The translations under genes were made by a program, and so were the position numbers. Source: JAKACA01 sp050010115 (GTDB lineage: Bacteria > Actinomycetota > Acidimicrobiia > Acidimicrobiales > Bog-793). Taken from it: a stretch of 28,250 bases of DNA. The notes beneath the pieces are model-generated. The model was not told the DNA's origin and ran no database searches. It was given only the letters and a program-made list of their open reading frames with translations. The stretch is taken from contig JBEKLQ010000046.1 of assembly GCA_050010115.1 (NCBI GenBank), forward strand, positions 1 to 28,250. The letters are read 5' to 3'. Positions 23,436 to 28,250 of the stretch are shown here, in pieces. Positions within the stretch are counted from its first letter, which is position 1. The number at the start of each line of letters is the position of its first letter.

Positions 23436-23467
23436 TTGGCAGTCGGGCCAAGTCCCCGGGTTAGCCT
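23436..23467 (+). promoter_or_regulatory. Candidate promoter for leaderless menB
   Basis: TAGCCT at 23462-23467 ends seven bases before the menB ATG. TTGGCA at 23436-23441 resembles a -35, but the 20-bp spacing is long. A small dyad, TTGGC (23436-23440) and GCCAA (23447-23451), overlaps the -35 and could bind a regulator. No Shine-Dalgarno precedes the ATG. Confidence 0.4.
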
Positions 23468-23474
23468 GACCGGC

Positions 23475-24308
23475 ATGCCGGCTGACTGGAAGGAGACCGG
23501 CGACTACCAGGACGTCCGCTACGAGACGGCCGAGGGAATCGCCAAGATCACGATCTGCCGGCCCGAGGTGCGCAACGCGTTCAGACCGCAAACCCTGTTC
23601 GAGCTGTCTCAGGGGTTCGAGGTGGCGCGGGACGATCCCGACGTCGGAGTGGTCATCTTCACGGGCGAGGGGCCCGATGCGTTCTGCTCGGGCGGGGACC
23701 AGCGAGTACGAGGCGACGACGGCTACATCGGTGACGACGACGTGGCCCGCCGGGGCATCGGCCGGCTGAATGTCCTCGACCTCCAGATCCAGATCCGCCG
23801 CTTGCCCAAGCCCGTCGTTGCCATGGTGGCGGGGTACGCCATCGGCGGCGGTCACGTGCTGCATCTGGTCTGTGACCTCACGATCGCGGCCGACAACGCC
23901 CGTTTCGGCCAGACGGGACCGAGGGTGGGGAGCTTCGACGGCGGCTTCGGCTCCGGGTTGCTGGCTCGCACCATCGGCGTCAAGCGGGCGAAGGAGATTT
24001 GGTTCCTCTGCCGTCAATACGACGCCCAGCAGGCGCTCGCCTGGGGCCTCGTCAATGCCGTCGTCCCCCTCGACCAGCTCGAGGCTGAGACGATGGCTTG
24101 GTGCCGGCAGATGAACGAGCTGTCGCCGATCGCGCTCCGGATGCTCAAGGCGGGTTTCAATGCCGCGGATGATGGGCTGGCCGGCGTGCAGCAGCTTGCC
24201 GGCGACGCCACGATGCTCTTCTACATGACCGAGGAGGGCCAGGAGGGCCGCAACGCCTACGTCGAGAAGCGGAAGCCCGACTTCTCCCGGTTCCCGCACC
24301 GGCCTTGA
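23475..24308 (+). CDS. menB: 1,4-dihydroxy-2-naphthoyl-CoA synthase (277 aa)
   Basis: Crotonase-fold enzyme that closes the naphthoquinone ring in menaquinone biosynthesis. The MenB-specific motifs are present: FCSGGDQRVRG (70-80), GYAIGGGHVLH (120-130) and FGQTGPRVGSFDGGFGS (144-160), which includes the SFDGG loop. The C-terminal FLCRQYDAQQALAWGLVNAVVP and EGRNAYVEKRKPDFSRFPHRP also match. The ATG at 23475 is preferred over the in-frame ATG at 23436 because the family starts here and a TAGCCT -10 lies just ahead. It is followed by menA after 27 bp, so the two are probably one transcript. Confidence 0.95.
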   Translation: MPADWKETGDYQDVRYETAEGIAKITICRPEVRNAFRPQTLFELSQGFEVARDDPDVGVVIFTGEGPDAFCSGGDQRVRGDDGYIGDDDVARRGIGRLNVLDLQIQIRRLPKPVVAMVAGYAIGGGHVLHLVCDLTIAADNARFGQTGPRVGSFDGGFGSGLLARTIGVKRAKEIWFLCRQYDAQQALAWGLVNAVVPLDQLEAETMAWCRQMNELSPIALRMLKAGFNAADDGLAGVQQLAGDATMLFYMTEEGQEGRNAYVEKRKPDFSRFPHRP

Positions 24309-24335
24309 GAGGCGACTCGGTCCGAGCGTTGCGAG

Positions 24336-25202
24336 ATGACCAAGCCTTCTGACTGGGTCGCCGGCGCGCGGCCCCGGACCCTGCCCGCCGCCGTCGTCCC
24401 GGTGCTGGTGGGCACGGCCGTCGCGAGCGCCGAGGGACGGGTGATCTGGTGGCGGTCAGCTCTCGCACTCGTGGTGTCGGTGGCGTTGCAAGTGGGCGTC
24501 AACTACGCGAACGACTACTCGGACGGCATACGGGGAACCGACGCAGCCCGCGTCGGTCCGGTGAGGCTGGTCGCCTCGGCCCTGGCTAAGCCCAAGACGG
24601 TGAAACGTGCGGCGTGGCTGAGCTTCGGCGTGGCCGGTCTCGCCGGCCTTGCGCTCGCCCTGGTTACATCGCCGTGGCTGCTGCTGGTCGGCGCCATGTC
24701 CATCGCAGCAGCGTGGTTCTACACGGGTGGGCCGAGGCCGTACGGGTACGCAGGCTTTGGTGAGCTCTTCGTCTTCGTCTTCTTCGGTTTGGTGGCAGTC
24801 GTGGGAACGGCTTACGTGAGCCTCGACCGAGTGACGGGCCTCGCCCTTGTGGCGGCGGCCCCGGTCGGGCTGCTGATCGTGTCGCTCCTCGTGGTCAACA
24901 ACCTTCGCGACATCGTCACCGACGGCGCAGCAGGGAAGCACACGCTCGCTGTGCGGATGGGTGACCGGCGCACGCGGCAGCTTTACGTGGCGTGCCTCGC
25001 CGGGGCGTTCGCGTTCGCCCTCGCGACCGCAGTCTCCCGGCACTTCGCGGCGCTCGCGCTCGCTGCTGTGGTGGCGGCGGTCGGTCCCGGCAGGATCGTG
25101 CTGGGGGGGGCCAAGGGACCTCGCCTCATCGCCGTGCTGGCGATGACGGGCCGGCTCGTGCTGGCCTTCGGTGCTCTGCTGGCGCTCGGGATCGCACTGT
25201 GA
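24336..25202 (+). CDS. menA: 1,4-dihydroxy-2-naphthoate polyprenyltransferase (288 aa)
   Basis: Integral membrane UbiA-family prenyltransferase that joins dihydroxynaphthoate to a polyprenyl chain, giving demethylmenaquinone. The N-terminal WVAGARPRTLPAAVVPVLVGTA is typical of MenA. The first Asp-rich motif is NYANDYSDGIRGTD and the second is NNLRDIVTDGAAGKHTLAVRMG. About eight hydrophobic helices are evident. The ATG at 24336 lies 27 bp after menB. It converges with menH, leaving 74 bp (25203-25276) in which I see no clear terminator. Confidence 0.95.
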   Translation: MTKPSDWVAGARPRTLPAAVVPVLVGTAVASAEGRVIWWRSALALVVSVALQVGVNYANDYSDGIRGTDAARVGPVRLVASALAKPKTVKRAAWLSFGVAGLAGLALALVTSPWLLLVGAMSIAAAWFYTGGPRPYGYAGFGELFVFVFFGLVAVVGTAYVSLDRVTGLALVAAAPVGLLIVSLLVVNNLRDIVTDGAAGKHTLAVRMGDRRTRQLYVACLAGAFAFALATAVSRHFAALALAAVVAAVGPGRIVLGGAKGPRLIAVLAMTGRLVLAFGALLALGIAL

Positions 25203-25276
25203 TCTGGAGCGTGCAGCGCTACCAGCAGCGGGTGCCGGCGCCCATCGTGCCGCGTCGCCTACGGCGGCTGCTGGCG

Positions 25277-26182
25277 CTAGGAGTCCGCGTCGGGATCGGC
25301 GGGCGGCGGTGGCGGTGGCCAGATGTCGCCCGCCGCGAACGACCGCACGAGCCCGGTGAAGGCGTCCGGCTGCTCGAACGGGACGGCATGGCCCGAGTTG
25401 GGCACGAGCACGAACAGCGCGTTCGGTCCGATCGCCGACGCCAGCCGCTCGCCGAGCGCGACGAACTTCGGGTCCTTCTCGCCGGCGAGCACCAGCACCG
25501 GCATCCGGATCGCTCGTACCTGCTCCCACACCGGCAACTGGGTGCCGACGCCAAGGCACCGGAGCGAGCTCGCCAAACCGTCGGCCCTGTTGCCGAGCCG
25601 CGCCTCCCGATTGGCCTCGCGGTCGCTCAGGTGGGAGAACAGCGGGCTCTCCAGCCACTCGTCGATGAACGCCGGGATCCCGTCGTCGCCGCCCCGGGCG
25701 ATCCGATCGGCGAGGGCGTCATCCGCCTGTCGCCGGGTCGTCCGCTCGCCGAGATCGTCGATCCCGGCCGTCGTGGCGACGAGGACCAGGCGTTCCACGA
25801 GGATCGGCCGGCGAAGTGCCAAATGGAGGCAGATGCGGCCGCCCAGCGAGTAACCGACGTAGGTTCCCTTGCCGCAACTCTCGGCGAGCCGGTCAGCCGC
25901 GGCGGCGAGGTCGCCAGTGGCGCTCGGCGAGCGGCCATGGCCCGGCAGGTCCGGGGCGAGGACCTCATGGGAGTCGTCGAGCCCGCCGGCGATGTCCGCC
26001 CAGATCCGGGACGACTGCGTGAAACCATGGACGAGCACGATGCTTGGCCCGGTACCCGATCGCTCGACATGCAGCGCTCCGGCATGGGCGTCGTCAGCGG
26101 GCTCGCCGGCACCGCGCAGCTTGGCCGAGGGGCGTCTCACCGCTCGTCCGGCGGAGCCGCTTGCTGCCGCGTCAGGTTGCAC
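25277..26182 (-). CDS. menH: Alpha/beta hydrolase, likely SHCHC synthase MenH (301 aa from the start chosen)
   Basis: Alpha/beta-hydrolase-fold lyase expected to remove pyruvate from the MenD product. The core begins LHVERSGTGPSIVLVHGFTQSSRIW. The nucleophile elbow is VGYSLGGR, the acid lies in AGEKDPKF and the histidine in NSGHAVPFEQP. These fit MenH, and the position among men genes supports it; a general hydrolase cannot be excluded. The start is uncertain. A GTG at 26182 has TACGTT eight bases upstream and gives 301 aa; a GTG at 26140 gives 287 aa and a shorter Ala/Gly-rich extension. With the first choice the start is 2 bp from the divergent menD start. The C-terminus ends in a run of prolines and acidic residues. 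Confidence 0.82.
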   Translation of the reverse strand: MQPDAAASGSAGRAVRRPSAKLRGAGEPADDAHAGALHVERSGTGPSIVLVHGFTQSSRIWADIAGGLDDSHEVLAPDLPGHGRSPSATGDLAAAADRLAESCGKGTYVGYSLGGRICLHLALRRPILVERLVLVATTAGIDDLGERTTRRQADDALADRIARGGDDGIPAFIDEWLESPLFSHLSDREANREARLGNRADGLASSLRCLGVGTQLPVWEQVRAIRMPVLVLAGEKDPKFVALGERLASAIGPNALFVLVPNSGHAVPFEQPDAFTGLVRSFAAGDIWPPPPPPADPDADS

Positions 26183-26184
26183 GG

Positions 26185-27993
26185 ATGAGAAACGTAGCCG
26201 CCGACACGGCGGCGACCTTCTGTGCGACTCTCGTCGACGAGTGGTTCCGCTGCGGCGTGCGCGAGTCGGTGGTGTGTCCCGGCTCTCGGTCCACACCGCT
26301 TGCCGTTGCTCTCGCCCGCCACGGCGGGATCCGTGTGAGGGTGAGGTTGGATGAGAGGGGGGCGGGTTTCTTTGGGGTGGGGTTGGCACTGGCTGACGGC
26401 GGCCGCCGGCCGGTCGTCATCGTGACCACGAGCGGAACCGCCGCCGCCGAGTTGCATGCCGCCGTCGTCGAGGCCCATCACGCACGGGTGCCGCTCATCG
26501 TGTGCACGGCCGACCGGCCGCCCGAGTTGCATCACGTGGGTGCTCCGCAGACCATCGACCAGACACAGCTGTTCGGGGGCGCCGTCCGTTGGTTCGTCGA
26601 TCCCGGCGTTGCCGACGAGACGGCCCGGGGGGCGTGGCGGGCGATCGCCAGCCGGGCCGTCGCCGAGGCGGAGAGCGGGCCGCTCGGCCGGGGCCCGGTG
26701 CACCTCAACCTCCCGTTCCGGGAGCCGCTGCTCGGCGTCGCCGGCGAGCTGCCGGCACCGTCTGGCGGTGGATCCGGCGTTTGGCACGAGGTCGCGGTGC
26801 GCAGGCCGGCGGGAGTTTCGTCACTCGACTCGTTCTTCCGGCACGACGTGCGACCTGGTACCCGCGGCGTGATCGTGGCCGGCGGTGACCAGCACGAGCA
26901 GTCGGCGGCGGTGCACCTCTTGGCCGAGCGCCTCGGCTGGGCAGTCCTGGCTGATCCGCGGTCGGGCTGCCGGCAGTCGCACCGGTGGGTGATCGGGTCG
27001 GCGGACTCGCTGCTGCGGGATGAGGGCTTTGCGACAGAGCACGTGCCCGAGGTCGTGCTGAGGGTCGGCGATGTGTGGGCCTCCAAAGTGCTGGCAGGAT
27101 GGATGTCGAGCGCCGCCGCCGAGGGTGCGCTGCACCTGGCGGTCGACCCCGATTGGAAGTGGCAGGACGCCGGGCGGGAAGTCTCCCGGGTGTTGAACGC
27201 GCCGCTCGATCCGGTGGCCGTGGAGGAGTGCCTGGCGACCGGAGGCGGAGCCGGAGCCGCCGATGAGAGCTGGTTGACGGGTTGGGCTGCGGCCGAGTCG
27301 GCGGCGCAAATGGCGATCGACGAGGTGCTCCGAGGGATCGACGGCGCGACGGAGCCGGGCCTGGCCCGTGCGCTATACGCGTACGCGCCGGCACCGGCGA
27401 TCATCGTTGTCTCGTCCTCGATGCCGGTCCGGGATCTGGAGTGGTTCGGGCGTCCTCGGACGACGCCTCCCCGGGTGCTCGCCAACCGAGGGGCGAACGG
27501 GATCGACGGGGTGGTGTCGACGGTGCTTGGGGTCGCGGCCGGGCTGGCAGCACCGGCGGGCGACGAACGGGTCTCCGTCTACGGGCTGGTCGGCGACCTG
27601 GCCGTGTTGCACGACGCGTCGGCGCTGGCGAGGCCTGTGGGAGCGCCTCCGATGCCGGCGGTGATCGTTGTGGTCGACAATCACGGTGGTGGCATCTTCA
27701 ACTTCCTGCCGCAGGCGAGCGCCCTCGAGGTTGCCGAGTTCGAGCAACTCTTCGGCACACCCCACCTGCCGGCTGTGGCGGACCTGGTGCGCGGGTGCGG
27801 CTACGCGGTCACCGAGATCGGCGATTCAGCCGAGTTCCTGCCGGCTCTGGAGGCTGCGGAGGCGGAGACCACCGGGACGGGCGGGCCGGTGTTCGTCGTG
27901 GCCCACACCGACCGCCAGGCGAACGTCGCCCTCCACCAAGAGATCGAGGCCGCCGTCCGTGCGGCCCTCGCCGCTGGCCGGGGGTCGCAGTAG
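26185..27993 (+). CDS. menD: SEPHCHC synthase (2-succinyl-5-enolpyruvyl-6-hydroxy-3-cyclohexene-1-carboxylate synthase) (602 aa)
   Basis: Thiamine diphosphate enzyme that joins 2-oxoglutarate-derived succinic semialdehyde to isochorismate, the first committed step of menaquinone synthesis. Motifs in order: CPGSRSTPLAVAL (31-43), LDERGAGFFGVGLA (55-69), TTSGTAAAELHAAVVEAHH, then CTADRPPELHHVGAPQTIDQ. The C-terminal ThDP/Mg site is GLVGDLAVLHD followed by VVDNHGGGIFNFLP. The ATG at 26185 is chosen because MenD homology starts there; CAGGTT six bases upstream may be a leaderless-type -10. Length is normal for MenD. menC and menF are not in the window. Confidence 0.95.
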   Translation: MRNVAADTAATFCATLVDEWFRCGVRESVVCPGSRSTPLAVALARHGGIRVRVRLDERGAGFFGVGLALADGGRRPVVIVTTSGTAAAELHAAVVEAHHARVPLIVCTADRPPELHHVGAPQTIDQTQLFGGAVRWFVDPGVADETARGAWRAIASRAVAEAESGPLGRGPVHLNLPFREPLLGVAGELPAPSGGGSGVWHEVAVRRPAGVSSLDSFFRHDVRPGTRGVIVAGGDQHEQSAAVHLLAERLGWAVLADPRSGCRQSHRWVIGSADSLLRDEGFATEHVPEVVLRVGDVWASKVLAGWMSSAAAEGALHLAVDPDWKWQDAGREVSRVLNAPLDPVAVEECLATGGGAGAADESWLTGWAAAESAAQMAIDEVLRGIDGATEPGLARALYAYAPAPAIIVVSSSMPVRDLEWFGRPRTTPPRVLANRGANGIDGVVSTVLGVAAGLAAPAGDERVSVYGLVGDLAVLHDASALARPVGAPPMPAVIVVVDNHGGGIFNFLPQASALEVAEFEQLFGTPHLPAVADLVRGCGYAVTEIGDSAEFLPALEAAEAETTGTGGPVFVVAHTDRQANVALHQEIEAAVRAALAAGRGSQ

Positions 27994-28114
27994 CTGCGCC
28001 CGCCCGAGAAACTCCCACATGCCCTCTCCGACTCCACCCAGAACACGCACGACGGGCTCACACGACGCTGGCGCCTTGTCGCAGCCTCCCCGCGAGCCGT
28101 GGCACGCTGGGGGC

Positions 28115-28250
28115 ATGCCAACGTTGTCGGAGGACCTGGCCTGGCGCGGCCTCATCGAGCAGGAGAGCGCCGGCGTCCGGCAGGCGCTCGACACGCAGCG
28201 GCATGCGGCCTACGTCGGATTCGACCCGACCGGGCCGAGCCTCCACATCG
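28115..28250 (+). CDS. tyrS: Tyrosyl-tRNA synthetase, N-terminal end (3' partial)
   Basis: Only the first 45 codons are present. They read an N-terminal helix (LAWRGLIEQESAGVRQAL) followed by AAYVGFDPTGPSLHI, the class I TyrRS segment just before the HIGH motif. The ATG at 28115 has CACGCT six bases upstream and no Shine-Dalgarno, again fitting leaderless initiation. The 121-bp gap behind menD (27994-28114) shows no hairpin or RNA gene that I can support. Confidence 0.85.
   Translation, partial: MPTLSEDLAWRGLIEQESAGVRQALDTQRHAAYVGFDPTGPSLHI

Noticed and set aside
27994..28114. tRNA or small RNA gene between menD and tyrS, or a T-box leader for tyrS
   Set aside because: No cloverleaf, specifier stem or T-box-like sequence could be traced, and the gap is too short for a full T-box leader.

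Overview
The window is very GC-rich, densely packed bacterial DNA with GTG/ATG starts, many 4-bp start/stop overlaps and several starts that look leaderless. It carries a mycofactocin locus, the classical (o-succinylbenzoate) menaquinone genes and a DnaE1-type polymerase end. Together these point to Actinomycetota, most likely an Acidimicrobiia-like lineage. The phylum is a firm inference; the class is a guess.

Layout. (1) 1-4.5 kb: the C-terminal part of dnaE, an unknown 226-aa gene, a 15-bp tandem repeat, a patatin-like phospholipase and an unknown 225-aa gene on the minus strand. (2) 4.5-8.2 kb, minus strand: a secreted protein with three ~110-aa ASPM-SPD-2-Hydin-like repeats and a 695-aa YyaL/SPATA20-type thioredoxin-fold protein. 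The second shares a 23-bp divergent promoter region with an SDR gene. (3) 8.2-22.2 kb, plus strand: a mycofactocin cluster in the order SDR, mftA, mftB, mftC, two FadH/OYE-type flavoproteins, ETF alpha, FixC-like ETF-quinone oxidoreductase, FixX-like ferredoxin, ETF beta, mycofactocin-coupled SDR, NDMA-dependent alcohol dehydrogenase, mftF glycosyltransferase. (4) 22.2-28.0 kb: menE (minus), menB and menA (plus), menH (minus), menD (plus). (5) The first 45 codons of tyrS at the right edge.

How the genes fit together. MftA is the precursor peptide, MftB its binding chaperone, MftC the radical SAM maturase and MftF the glycosyltransferase that decorates the cofactor. The SDR and NDMA-type alcohol dehydrogenase are families whose tightly bound nicotinamide is thought to be re-oxidised by mycofactocin. 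The OYE pair, ETF alpha/beta, FixC and FixX form a plausible route from reduced cofactor to the quinone pool, and the neighbouring men genes make that quinone. I infer an alcohol-to-mycofactocin-to-menaquinone electron conduit encoded in one 19-kb stretch. mftD and mftE, needed for the known maturation pathway, are not in the window, nor is the usual mftR regulator.

The most unusual sequence-level signals are: a perfect 26-bp palindrome sitting in frame inside mftF; a 15-bp tandem repeat in an abnormal C-terminal tail of ETF beta; three GCCCGCCACG direct repeats upstream of mftA; and back-to-back menH/menD starts that may lie only 2 bp apart. No rRNA, tRNA, CRISPR array or transposase was seen.
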